Origin: a bacterium
Lineage (GTDB): Bacteria > Armatimonadota > Chthonomonadetes > Chthonomonadales > Chthonomonadaceae
Direction: 5' to 3'
Length of the DNA: 64,000 bases
NCBI GenBank assembly: GCA_021777995.1
Contig: JAJYCW010000005.1
Coordinates: 1 to 64,000 of the forward strand
Each line of letters starts with the position of its first letter. The first letter of the stretch is position 1. This document shows, piece after piece, positions 56,071 through 64,000 of this stretch. Both the position numbers and the translations under genes were made by a program. The notes below the pieces were generated by a model. It did no database searches. It had not been told where the DNA came from and worked only from the letters and a program-made list of their open reading frames with translations.

Positions 56071-57308
56071 TGTGGCGCAGAGCCAGGCTTGTGCTATCTA
56101 CTTTACTATTAGTCGTTGGCGCGGCATTCTGGAGACAGACTGCCTCTCCAGCAGAGCAGACCCCTGCGCCGGTGGTTTCACCACTTACCCAACCCGAGCC
56201 GGCCTTGAGTGCTCAGGTTTGGGTAGACTCCACGCAGAACACAGTGTCTTCAACTGGCGCCTCGAATTCGATTGCGCCTGCACTGGATGATTTAACCACT
56301 GCTTGGGCAGCCTATGGTGATCAGACTTCAGAATGTATTTGCAAATCCTCGCCTGCTGGAACCCTCCAGCCCCGTGCATTCCATAGTCGGACGGTGGTAT
56401 CGGCGGTTGTAAGCAATATTTCGAGCCACCCCGTAAAGCTCAAGCTGCAAACCGTTTTGCCTGCTGGAACCTACACCATCGACCAGTTAAGTTTTGTTCC
56501 GAATGCCAGTACGCCAGCTGGTTCGCAGTCACCGCAGGTGCAACGGCTACAAGGCACCGTGCTGCGCCGTACTGGTAAAGTCACTAAATGGGTAGACCTG
56601 CAGCCCGGGCAGATTTCGGTCTACAGGTTTGTAAACAGGGCAGGTCGCGCCATTCAGTCCTTTAGAGAGTTACTCGCCGCGCTTCACCAATTGGCGATAC
56701 ACCATCCCGCGATTGCTCGTCCAATGAGGCGTGCATTGCTGCATGACCATGAGGATCTACTTCGACTTGCATACGGCCATAGCCATGAGGGTAGGCTGCG
56801 CGCCATGCACAGCGTGCTGCTCGCCGGCGCTCAAGCGGAGTCGCTTGAGTTAAATATGACTGCCCATCATCCACACGCTCGCGTTGCTGCTCGCTCGGTT
56901 CGACACACAATGACCGCCTATATGGACAATGTAGCGCGTGTGGGTGCCGTCCTCCTTGGGCTGGTACCGCAGATCACCACTACGGTTGACCACAATGGCG
57001 TTAGCGTCAACATTGCCCTTGAGAACACAGGTTCTAGGTCCGTCTACGGCGTAAAGCTGGCGGTCCACACTTCCTCGCTGCCAGATGGCGTCAAGCCAAC
57101 GCCGGGAGATGCGGACTATTTTGGGGTTCTTCGACCCGGTCAATCTGCTGCATCAGTTTTTAAGCTGACATGTGCATCCAATCGACCGGATCAGGTGGCG
57201 GCTGATGTATCGTATATTGCGGGCGGCGGGCCCGCACAACTCTTGCCCCTTTCCTGGCACATTACTTATCCGGCGGCGCAAAAAACTGCGTCGACCTCCA
57301 CGAGGTAA
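56070..57308 (+). CDS. Secreted protein of unknown function (412 aa)
   Basis: Not recognised. A signal peptide/anchor (VLSTLLLVVGAAFW) is followed by a Thr/Pro-rich linker, a beta-rich part (about 100-190) that ends in VDLQPGQISVYRFVN, and a His-rich helical stretch (about 205-285: HHPAIARPMRRALLHDHEDL). The last ~110 residues are again beta-rich (VSVNIALENTGSRSVYGVKL, an Ig-like pattern). The start overlaps the DUF951 stop (TGATG). It is followed ten bases later by another secreted protein. Confidence 0.62.
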   Translation: MWRRARLVLSTLLLVVGAAFWRQTASPAEQTPAPVVSPLTQPEPALSAQVWVDSTQNTVSSTGASNSIAPALDDLTTAWAAYGDQTSECICKSSPAGTLQPRAFHSRTVVSAVVSNISSHPVKLKLQTVLPAGTYTIDQLSFVPNASTPAGSQSPQVQRLQGTVLRRTGKVTKWVDLQPGQISVYRFVNRAGRAIQSFRELLAALHQLAIHHPAIARPMRRALLHDHEDLLRLAYGHSHEGRLRAMHSVLLAGAQAESLELNMTAHHPHARVAARSVRHTMTAYMDNVARVGAVLLGLVPQITTTVDHNGVSVNIALENTGSRSVYGVKLAVHTSSLPDGVKPTPGDADYFGVLRPGQSAASVFKLTCASNRPDQVAADVSYIAGGGPAQLLPLSWHITYPAAQKTASTSTR

Positions 57309-57318
57309 ACAGATCGCT

Positions 57319-58974
57319 ATGGTGACTTCCATCCGTACTCTTCGTTCAGCCCTGGTATTCGCGGCGCTTTCGGCGATTCTTCTTGGTGTACCTGCTGCGA
57401 GTTTCGCCGCCATGAAGTTGTCGTTTGATCTGAAGAGCGGCTCTCACGTTGCAGATGTGGCTAACATAGTAGTTCAGGTCACGGGGTCAACGGATGTCGA
57501 TCAGGTTCAGTTCTACGTGGATGACAAACTTGAAGCCACTGTGCCAGGTGTACCCTACCAGTTTGGCTGGGACACAATTAAGACCACTGAGGGCTCACAT
57601 GTTATAAAGGCCGTTGCCACCGACGACAGTGGAAATACCGCATCTGCTTCGATTTCACTCATAGTTGACAATGACCTTTCACTTGGCGGCGCCGTTCTAG
57701 CGCGCAAGGCTAGTGAGGCGCTGCAACAGGGTGATCTGGATGGAGCGCGCCGCTGGGCGCGCCGTGCCGTTAAGGCCGATAGCGGAGAACTGCAAGCGCT
57801 TATGGTACTTGCCAGCCTGGATGCCCGCAGCCACAACTATACTCAGGCGGTCGCTCGTCTGCAGGGTAATCCCGGACTGGATAAAAGTGCGGATGCGCTG
57901 GAGGCGCTGTCAACGTACAAGATGCATGTGGCACTGGATCCCGCGAATGTCCGTGACGTGGTTCAGCTTGTAAAATCTGCGACACAGATGCTTCAGCAGG
58001 CCGCTAATTTGCGCATCAGTGCTGACCAGCCAAACACGGTTGCGATCGGCGATGAATACCTTAACAGCGGCAGGCCCGCACAGGCAGTGCAAGCCTATAG
58101 GAATGTGTCCTCTTCAGACCTGCCGCCACTTGATCTTGCAGTTAAGATTGCCCTTGCAGAGGTTCTGAATCATCAGTATGTTCCTGCTCGTACTTTGATG
58201 GATAACGAGCGCAACCACAAGCAGGACAGCAGCGCACTACGTGCGGTCTACGGACTTTGCCTGTTACGACAACACCTCGTTAGCCAGGCGGGTGCAATGG
58301 TCGCAGCCGATGCTGCCAAAGGTGTACCGGCAAGCATGGTAATCGCCTCGTATGCGGCGCTGCAGGAGGGGCATTCGCAAGAGGCAAACGATATGGCAAG
58401 TGCTGCTGTTGCAGCGATACCGGATGCCGGTGACACCAACTTCGCACTCGCAATGGGGGCGACGTTGAGCATTATCCGTGAACAATCTCTTACCAGGGCG
58501 ATCGTTGGGGATCCGCTGCAACCAGGACCTTACCTCGTTTATGCTTCGCAGTTAGCACTTCTGGCTGGTCAGCAACAGCCGGCAATTGCACAGGGCATCG
58601 CCACTTTCTGTCGCTCCCTTGACCCTGGTGCCCTTTCACCTCGACTTCTGGAAGGGCTTTTAGCCGTTGATCAACATAACTTAGAACAGGGCAAGGCTCT
58701 GCTGAATGCAACTTCTCTAAGCTTTCCCGCCATGCCAGATCTCTTTTACAGCATGTCGGCATACTGCACCGCAGCACAGCTTGGCGGTGCCTCTACACAG
58801 TTTCTGGCGAAGGCTGCAAAGTTGGACCGCACAGACTTTGGAATGGACCTTCCTCCTCAACCTGCCGAGGCAATCCGCTATCTCTTTCTTACCAAGCACT
58901 ATCGTCCAGGATTTTTCCTCAGTTTGAAGACTCTGGCGGTAACCGGCACCGGCCAATCGGTGAAGATGCCTTAA
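57319..58974 (+). CDS. Secreted Ig-like plus TPR protein
   Basis: 551 aa. Signal peptide to about residue 30 (LLGVPAASFA). An Ig-like domain follows (about 33-118: DVDQVQFYVDDKLEATV, GSHVIKAVATDDSGN), then TPR-like repeats over most of the rest (GDLDGARRWARRAVKAD, GRPAQAVQAYRNVS). Likely an extracytoplasmic scaffold. I start at the ATG behind GAGGTAAA; an earlier in-frame start would overlap the upstream gene by 137 bases without a signal peptide. Confidence 0.75.
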   Translation: MVTSIRTLRSALVFAALSAILLGVPAASFAAMKLSFDLKSGSHVADVANIVVQVTGSTDVDQVQFYVDDKLEATVPGVPYQFGWDTIKTTEGSHVIKAVATDDSGNTASASISLIVDNDLSLGGAVLARKASEALQQGDLDGARRWARRAVKADSGELQALMVLASLDARSHNYTQAVARLQGNPGLDKSADALEALSTYKMHVALDPANVRDVVQLVKSATQMLQQAANLRISADQPNTVAIGDEYLNSGRPAQAVQAYRNVSSSDLPPLDLAVKIALAEVLNHQYVPARTLMDNERNHKQDSSALRAVYGLCLLRQHLVSQAGAMVAADAAKGVPASMVIASYAALQEGHSQEANDMASAAVAAIPDAGDTNFALAMGATLSIIREQSLTRAIVGDPLQPGPYLVYASQLALLAGQQQPAIAQGIATFCRSLDPGALSPRLLEGLLAVDQHNLEQGKALLNATSLSFPAMPDLFYSMSAYCTAAQLGGASTQFLAKAAKLDRTDFGMDLPPQPAEAIRYLFLTKHYRPGFFLSLKTLAVTGTGQSVKMP

Positions 58975-58980
58975 AATTTG

Positions 58981-59781
58981 ATGGACGATAACGCGCAATC
59001 AGATGAACAACTAACCTCTGCGAACGGAGCCTCACAGTTCGATGTCGTAGCCCCGCTTTACGATGAGTTAATGACCGGTGTTCCTTATGACCGGTGGATC
59101 GATTACCTGCAGCAGATTATTCGACTTCATAAGGCATCTCCCCGCCGTGTACTAGATCTCGCATGCGGTACGGGTAATGTTACCGAACTGCTTGCCGAGC
59201 ACGGCTTTTCATCAATCGTAGGCGTAGACATAGCTCAGGCAATGATTGCTGAGGCCAGGAAAAAGGCGGCGCAACGTGGTCTTAATCTGGATTACCGTGT
59301 GCAGGACGCTGCCGAATTAGATATTCCCGGTCCCCCGTTTGATCTTTGTATAAGCATGTTTGACAGTCTAAATTACATTCTGCAGCCTGAGCGGTTGCAA
59401 ATGGCCTTTCACAAGGTGGCAGCTCATCTCACGCGTAATGGCCTCTTTATTTTTGATTTGAATACGGAATATGCGCTCGTGAACGGATTCTTTACACAGG
59501 ACAACCGAGGGACTCCCGCGGCGCTGCAGTACAGGTGGCAAAGCCAGTACGATCGCTCCACGCGCATCTGTACCGTAAACATGCAATTCGAACACAAGCC
59601 GTTAGGTGGTTCACCTTGTAGTTTCACGGAGGTTCATCGTCAATTTGCATACCGCAAAGACGAGATACTAGAAATGCTAGATAAAGCAGGGTTTATGTCT
59701 GTCGATGTATACCAGGCGTATACACTAAGACCGCCTAGCCGCACAAGTGATCGTCTGTTTTATGTGGCAATTAGGCCTTGA
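58981..59781 (+). CDS. SAM-dependent class I methyltransferase
   Basis: 266 aa. VLDLACGTGN (about 57-66) is the SAM-binding motif I, and GVDIAQAMIAEA is motif II. FDLCISMFDSLNYI fits the later strand with the active-site loop. No membrane segments. The substrate is unknown. It begins six bases after the preceding stop without a clear ribosome-binding site, so translational coupling is likely, and its stop overlaps the next TTG start. Confidence 0.9.
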   Translation: MDDNAQSDEQLTSANGASQFDVVAPLYDELMTGVPYDRWIDYLQQIIRLHKASPRRVLDLACGTGNVTELLAEHGFSSIVGVDIAQAMIAEARKKAAQRGLNLDYRVQDAAELDIPGPPFDLCISMFDSLNYILQPERLQMAFHKVAAHLTRNGLFIFDLNTEYALVNGFFTQDNRGTPAALQYRWQSQYDRSTRICTVNMQFEHKPLGGSPCSFTEVHRQFAYRKDEILEMLDKAGFMSVDVYQAYTLRPPSRTSDRLFYVAIRP

Positions 59782-60665
59782 GTTGCGTCCACGAGATTAT
59801 TCAATTCGAATTTGCCGGCCGCAACCGCACTACGGCGTTGGTACGACCAAGTGTAATCCGGGAGCAATGTGCGCTTCCTTTGCTTCTCGTATTTCACGGT
59901 ATGGGTGCTTGTGGAGAAATGGTAGTAGATGACTACGAATTGGTGGATCTTGCTGAGCAAGAGCAAGTTATAGTCGCTGCACCGGATGCATTGGCGGTGT
60001 GGCCAGAGCGACCTGTTTCATTTCGGAGGAATCCGCGCTTATGGCGTACGCGTCCGCTTCACCAGGGTGAGCCTGTGGATGAGATACAGTTTGTAAAATC
60101 ATTAATTAATGCCCTGACGATCCACCTTTCGAAAGCCATAGACAGTGCACGCATTTATGCATGTGGGTTCTCAAACGGAGGTCAGTTAGTCTGGAAGCTC
60201 GCAGTGGAGGACGCAGCCCTGCTTGCGGCCGCGGGAATTGTATGCTCCACACACTGTCCGCCGCCAAAACCCGGTACACCTCCCTTGCCGGTCATCTGGG
60301 TGCTGGGCGATAGCGATCCATTTTGTCCCATAGATGGTGGCACCATTGAACCACCTTGGGGTGGTAGCCATATATCCAAACCTGTTCGTGATGTTCGCAG
60401 TTTGTGGCTGGCGGCTATGGATATCGCACAGGAGCCTGTTAGCAGCGTGATTGACAACGGCGTACAGCGAGAAATCTTTCATGGCGACTGCTCCGACCGT
60501 ACACTTGAGCAGATAACCGTAATGAATATGGGCCACCATTGGCCGGGTAGTCCTTCTCGCCTGGGAGAGCGTGCTGCGGGCCCCATCCGTGACCCGTTCA
60601 GTGCTACGTACGAGATACTCAGATTCTGCAAAATCTTCTCCCGCGGGGATTTCGCTACAACGTAG
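59778..60665 (+). CDS. Alpha/beta hydrolase of LpqC / polyhydroxybutyrate-depolymerase type
   Basis: 295 aa. LLLVFHGMGA is the oxyanion-hole strand, and GFSNGG (Ser about 133) is the nucleophile elbow. VIWVLGDSDPFCP carries the acid, and HHWPGS the histidine of the triad. The family hydrolyses esters such as PHB oligomers or feruloyl esters. No signal peptide is evident, so it may be cytoplasmic. TTG start overlaps the methyltransferase stop (TTGA). Confidence 0.85.
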   Translation: MSCVHEIIQFEFAGRNRTTALVRPSVIREQCALPLLLVFHGMGACGEMVVDDYELVDLAEQEQVIVAAPDALAVWPERPVSFRRNPRLWRTRPLHQGEPVDEIQFVKSLINALTIHLSKAIDSARIYACGFSNGGQLVWKLAVEDAALLAAAGIVCSTHCPPPKPGTPPLPVIWVLGDSDPFCPIDGGTIEPPWGGSHISKPVRDVRSLWLAAMDIAQEPVSSVIDNGVQREIFHGDCSDRTLEQITVMNMGHHWPGSPSRLGERAAGPIRDPFSATYEILRFCKIFSRGDFATT

Positions 60666-60713
60666 CCCGCGGGGTTTCAAATTTTCGTTCGGCTTACAAG
60701 GAGTTAAACAAAC

Positions 60714-61931
60714 ATGCCATCCGAAGTGGTGCGGCTTGAGGGCCATATCATCGACTCTCTAACTCTCTCAAAGGTAATGGATATTATTCTGCGAGAGGGT
60801 GGCGAATACCATATTCAGCGGTTCGCTATGGGAGCGACACGCTCCGATCCCAGCCATGCGGATATTGAAGTGAGTGCTCCGGATGCAGCTACACTCGATA
60901 GAATACTGCATATGACACAGCAGCATGGTGTTCAACGATCGACAGGGGAAGTGAATCTTGTTGCTGCTCCCAAGGATGGTGTTCTTCCTGAGGGCTTCTA
61001 TTCTACTACGAACTTACCCACACGCATTCGTTTGGATTCTACATGGACGCCGGTAGATCCTATTGAAATGGATTGTGCGATTGTCGTAAAGTCAGAGGGT
61101 ATTGTAGAGTGCCTACCAATGCATCGCGTGGTGAAAGGCGACAGAGTGGTTGTGGGAGATCAAGGCGTTCACGTAACCCCTGTTGAGCGTCGCGACCCCG
61201 ACGATGCCTTTGGTTTTATGGGCAGTGAGGTAAGTACGGAGAGGCCAAAGGCACTTGTTGTGGCCGCGATTGTTCAGGCCATGCTGGATGCACGTGGCCA
61301 GGGAGGGCGTATTCTGTTTGTAGGTGGACCGGCCATTCTGCATACGGGGGCAGGACGCTTTCTAGAAGCCATTATCAAGGCAGGGTGGATCGACGTGTTG
61401 TTTGCGGGGAATGCTCTCGCCACGCACGATATTGAGCGCGCCCTTTTTGGTACGTCGCTTGGGGTCGAGATCGCCACTGGTAATAGCATGGCGCACGGTC
61501 ATGAAAACCATCTGAGGGCAATCAATCGAATTCGTGGATGTGGGTCGATTAGGGCTGCTGTGGAAAATGGAACCCTTACCAGCGGAATTATGCATGCCTG
61601 TATAACTACGGGTACGGATTTCGTATTGGCCGGGAGTATACGCGATGATGGTCCTCTACCCGACGTAATAACCGACACCATAAAGGCTCAGGATGCCATG
61701 CGAAGCCAGGTAAAGGGAGTAGCAGTCGCGCTTATGGTAGCCACGACGTTACATTCTGTTGCCACGGGTAACCTTCTTCCCGCCAGTGTACGAACACTTT
61801 GTGTTGACAGCGATGCGGACTCTGTCATTAAGCTGATGGACAGGGGCACGCATCAGGCATTCGGTATCGTTACGGATTGCGAATTCTTCTTAAAGGAGTT
61901 GGCAGGCAGGCTGCCTGGTGTAGAAGTATGA
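60714..61931 (+). CDS. LOR/SDH ornithine cyclodeaminase-like enzyme (TIGR00300 / AgrE C-terminal type)
   Basis: 405 aa. The N-terminal LOR domain (EVVRLEGHIIDSLTLSKVMD, GGEYHIQRFAMG) and the C-terminal Rossmann half (GGRILFVGGPAILHTGAG, GNSMAHGHENHL, GCGSIRAAVENG) match archaeal ornithine cyclodeaminase MMP1218 and the C-terminal part of cyanobacterial ArgZ/AgrE. Expected reaction: ornithine to proline plus ammonia, with bound NAD. AAGGAG precedes the ATG. It overlaps the next gene by four bases (ATGA). Confidence 0.88.
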   Translation: MPSEVVRLEGHIIDSLTLSKVMDIILREGGEYHIQRFAMGATRSDPSHADIEVSAPDAATLDRILHMTQQHGVQRSTGEVNLVAAPKDGVLPEGFYSTTNLPTRIRLDSTWTPVDPIEMDCAIVVKSEGIVECLPMHRVVKGDRVVVGDQGVHVTPVERRDPDDAFGFMGSEVSTERPKALVVAAIVQAMLDARGQGGRILFVGGPAILHTGAGRFLEAIIKAGWIDVLFAGNALATHDIERALFGTSLGVEIATGNSMAHGHENHLRAINRIRGCGSIRAAVENGTLTSGIMHACITTGTDFVLAGSIRDDGPLPDVITDTIKAQDAMRSQVKGVAVALMVATTLHSVATGNLLPASVRTLCVDSDADSVIKLMDRGTHQAFGIVTDCEFFLKELAGRLPGVEV

Positions 61932-62746
61932 CCGAAGTATGTACTGGAAACCAGACTACTCGTGTAATGATGTGTGCTCCCGCGCATTACAGTTTGGAAT
62001 ACGAGATCAACCCCTGGATGCGCCTGGAGAACCGACCAGATACGGAATTGGCTGCCGAGCAATGGAGCAAACTTTACGAGGTGTTAACCACAGAGGCAGG
62101 TGCCGAGGTTTCGCTCATTGGGCAGGTAGAAGGGTGCCCGGATATGGTATTTACCGCAAATGCCGGGCTAGTTAGGGGCGAAATTGCACTGCTTGCAAGT
62201 TTTCGGCACCCCCAACGGGCGCTTGAGGAACCACATTTTGCCGAATGGTTCAGCCAGAATGGTTACACAGTCTATATGCCGCCGACGGGGTGCCGGTTTG
62301 AGGGGGAGGGTGACGCACTATTTGCCGGTGCAAATCTTTTGGCAGGCTACCTAAAACGTAGCGATATCTGCTCACATCGATGGATGGCTGAGATGTTCTC
62401 TACCACTGTATTGTCATTAGAGCTTGTTGACGATAGGTGGTATCACCTGGATACCTGTCTCCTTCCCCTTGGAGACAATCGTGTTGCTTTCTACCCTGGC
62501 GCCTTTGATGCCTATGCCCAGACTGTGATACGACACCATTATGAAACTATAGAGGTTGAATTGGACGAAGCGCTACGATTCGCTTGTAATGCTGTGGTTA
62601 TTGGAGAAACGGTGGTGCTTCCAAACGGATGTCCGCACCTTGAGGCTAATCTTAGAAAGTTAGGTTATAAACCGGTTAGCGTGGAAATGTCCGAATTCCT
62701 CAAATCTGGTGGCGCGTCAAAGTGTCTCACGTTGCTTCTTAACTAG
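61928..62746 (+). CDS. Arginine dihydrolase-like guanidino-group-modifying enzyme (ArgZ/AgrE N-terminal type)
   Basis: 272 aa from the ATG overlapping the preceding stop. Conserved ArgZ-type elements: INPWM (Asn28), FTANAG (Asn78), a YHLDTCL histidine (His173) and GGASKC (Cys266). The Asn in place of the usual Asp is what marks dihydrolases rather than deiminases, as I recall for Synechocystis ArgZ. Expected: arginine to ornithine plus CO2 and two ammonia. With the preceding LOR/SDH enzyme it gives arginine to proline. The fused cyanobacterial order (dihydrolase first) is reversed here. Confidence 0.82.
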   Translation: MTEVCTGNQTTRVMMCAPAHYSLEYEINPWMRLENRPDTELAAEQWSKLYEVLTTEAGAEVSLIGQVEGCPDMVFTANAGLVRGEIALLASFRHPQRALEEPHFAEWFSQNGYTVYMPPTGCRFEGEGDALFAGANLLAGYLKRSDICSHRWMAEMFSTTVLSLELVDDRWYHLDTCLLPLGDNRVAFYPGAFDAYAQTVIRHHYETIEVELDEALRFACNAVVIGETVVLPNGCPHLEANLRKLGYKPVSVEMSEFLKSGGASKCLTLLLN

Positions 62747-62770
62747 TCATATCAAGCTTAGTAATACTGA

Positions 62771-62808
62771 GGGAGCGTAAACAACAGCGTTTACGCTCCC
62801 TATTTCTT
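62771..62808 (+). terminator. Intrinsic terminator after the arginine catabolic pair
   Basis: GGGAGCGTAAAC pairs perfectly with GTTTACGCTCCC over a 6-nt loop, followed by TATTTCTTAT. Confidence 0.85.
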
Positions 62809-62834
62809 ATGCACGCTTCATTGGGCAGAATGGG

Positions 62835-63380
62835 TTACCCTAGGTGCATACGCACCTGCACCGTGAGCAGGGGATCACCGTAGCCCGGAAAGTGTACGTC
62901 GCCTTCTATTCCAAGCCGACGTGTAAGGTCTGCTCCAACGAAGAACTTACCGCCAAACCTTGTATCTCCCGCAATATACGCACCAATACCACCACCAATG
63001 TAGAGGCCGGTAATGCCAGTACCCGGGGGAGTAAACAGCTGATCAAACGTAATGGGGATCAAGGTATTGTTACCGTGTGGACCGCCATCAATAATGGCAT
63101 CCACATCAATCCTGCTACTAAAAGAGGGCAGGATGTGAAACGCCGGCAGTGTAAAATCAATGCCACCATCGAAATTGAAGTCAGGCGACACCTCCGCTCC
63201 AAGGCGAATATGTATCGGTATCGGATTTGCCCCGCCCACTAGCGCACGAACTTCCTTATGGGTAGGGTTTAATGACAGTTTTAACGCACCAATCGCGGGT
63301 GTCTGGGCGTTCGCTACTCCCATGGTTGCTACTGCAGCACTGACGACGGTGGCTAGCTGCAGCCAACTTTTATTTTTCAT
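62835..63380 (-). CDS. Predicted outer-membrane beta-barrel-like protein
   Basis: 181 aa. A signal peptide (LQLATVVSAAVATMGVANA) is followed by alternating strands with Gly/aromatic turns (GLYIGGGIGAYIAG, FGGKFFVGADLTRRLG) and the closing strand LLTVQVRMHLG, as in small OmpW/OmpA-like barrels. It has no catalytic motif. AGGAGC lies eight bases before the ATG. Supports a diderm envelope. Close to the partial gene upstream on the same strand. Confidence 0.72.
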   Translation of the reverse strand: MKNKSWLQLATVVSAAVATMGVANAQTPAIGALKLSLNPTHKEVRALVGGANPIPIHIRLGAEVSPDFNFDGGIDFTLPAFHILPSFSSRIDVDAIIDGGPHGNNTLIPITFDQLFTPPGTGITGLYIGGGIGAYIAGDTRFGGKFFVGADLTRRLGIEGDVHFPGYGDPLLTVQVRMHLG

Positions 63381-63426
63381 GAGTTTGCTCCTATATAGAT
63401 TTGTACCCGGTTAACCCTTTGGCCCG

Positions 63427-64000
63427 TCACCGAACCAATGTAATCGCTGCGACCTTGACAGATGGTTCGTTTGGCAGCCTAATTGCAACCAGGCTTTTCT
63501 GCGTTGGCAACTGTATGACTGCATCATACAGTGCACATGTTCCCGAGTGTGGTCCTGCCGGGGTCAAATGGTACCTGCATAGATAGGCCACATGCTCTAT
63601 ATTCTCTTCCGGTTGCAACCAGGGATAAGCAGTTAGCGCAAATAGATCCTCTGCTGTACCAACCGGCTCTTTGAATATTAACTTTATCTGTGTGTCAACC
63701 TCTCCACCGGTTGCGGCTAAAAGTACATGTACGGTGCTGCAAGACTGTGGCTTATCTCCAATGCGTAACTCCTGGCCACTGCAAGTGATGAACCCTGAGG
63801 TACCCGCTGCAGTAGACGGCCACTTAAAGGAGATACTCCTTGCCGACGATGGCCCCTTCACAGCGCCGGGCAACCATATTCCGTCGGGGACAATGTTTGC
63901 GAGAGCATAGGGCGGTAGTTCACTATCCGGAAAGTCGTCTCCATTCCCATCAAACCCTCTTGGGGATGTCCCTTTCTTCCCCTTACGCTTGATAACAGGT
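63427..64000 (-). CDS. Secreted-protein C-terminus with beta-sandwich domain, truncated by window edge
   Basis: The frame is open to the right edge, so the N-terminus is missing. The visible ~190 residues carry a basic stretch (KRKGKKG), a DGNGDD loop, then a beta-sandwich pattern (HVLLAATGG, TQIKLIF, ALYDAVIQLP, LVAIRLPNEPSVKVAAITLV). It resembles the carbohydrate-associated domains at the ends of acidobacterial secreted glycosidases. No catalytic part is visible. A TTG within (63873) is not the true start. Confidence 0.6.
   Translation of the reverse strand, partial: PVIKRKGKKGTSPRGFDGNGDDFPDSELPPYALANIVPDGIWLPGAVKGPSSARSISFKWPSTAAGTSGFITCSGQELRIGDKPQSCSTVHVLLAATGGEVDTQIKLIFKEPVGTAEDLFALTAYPWLQPEENIEHVAYLCRYHLTPAGPHSGTCALYDAVIQLPTQKSLVAIRLPNEPSVKVAAITLVR

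Noticed and set aside
1-64000. CRISPR arrays, insertion sequences, prophage or integrated elements
   Set aside because: No regular spaced repeats, transposase, integrase or att-like duplications were seen.

Overview
The window is a dense, roughly 50% G+C bacterial chromosome segment with no rRNA, tRNA, CRISPR array, insertion sequence or phage gene that I can see. It shows Terrabacteria-like cyclic-di-AMP genes (a PgpH-type HD phosphodiesterase and a DarA-type receptor). It also carries a SpoIIIAA/Ycf45-like ATPase, DUF164 and DUF951 zinc proteins, LacI and SorC sugar regulators, many lipoproteins, and a predicted outer-membrane protein (diderm). I infer a free-living, carbohydrate-using diderm, most likely Armatimonadota or a close neighbour. 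That placement rests on gene content only. TTG start codons are frequent.

Layout, left: 1-2.6 kb holds a truncated LacI regulator, a GH130 glycosidase/phosphorylase and a small unknown gene. 2.7-6.0 kb has an M48 protease with a repeat tail, a 2Fe-2S ferredoxin and a coiled-coil zinc-ribbon protein. A minus-strand promoter and intrinsic terminator at 6.18-6.32 kb delimit a putative ~100-nt RNA. 6.5-15.3 kb carries a SorC-type regulator, a secreted protein, folC behind a perfect palindrome, a 1012-aa lipoprotein, a PhyH oxygenase and an SDR dehydrogenase. 15.4-20.4 kb is a minus-strand operon: pgpH, ybeY, a DgkA-PAP2 fusion and a CNNM/CBS protein, read from a near-consensus promoter.

Layout, middle: class I fructose-bisphosphate aldolase is followed by two surface proteins. 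Next comes a three-gene cassette (TPR/FG-GAP/ASPIC lipoprotein, UnbV-like protein, UnbU/RnfD-like membrane protein). It leads into an ECF sigma factor, its zinc anti-sigma factor and a large membrane protein. Then come a PAS-GGDEF diguanylate cyclase, a KGG-repeat protein, a LacI gene split by an in-frame amber codon, and a HEAT-repeat protein. The SpoIIIAA-like ATPase, tmk, darA and a DinB-like gene follow. A coupled string encodes a 1286-aa DUF4175-like protein, a terpene-cyclase-fold protein, a YdjY protein and two overlapping membrane ORFs.

Layout, right: a minus-strand group holds two DinB-like proteins, a sugar phosphate isomerase/epimerase-like protein, dxs (strong promoter, long leader with a short ORF) and an M48 lipoprotein. 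A plus-strand group follows: DUF951, two secreted proteins, a methyltransferase, an esterase, then a LOR/SDH ornithine cyclodeaminase overlapping an arginine dihydrolase-like gene. The last two look like cyanobacterial ArgZ/AgrE split into two genes, giving arginine to ornithine to proline with ammonia release. The window ends in a predicted outer-membrane protein and a truncated secreted beta-sandwich protein.
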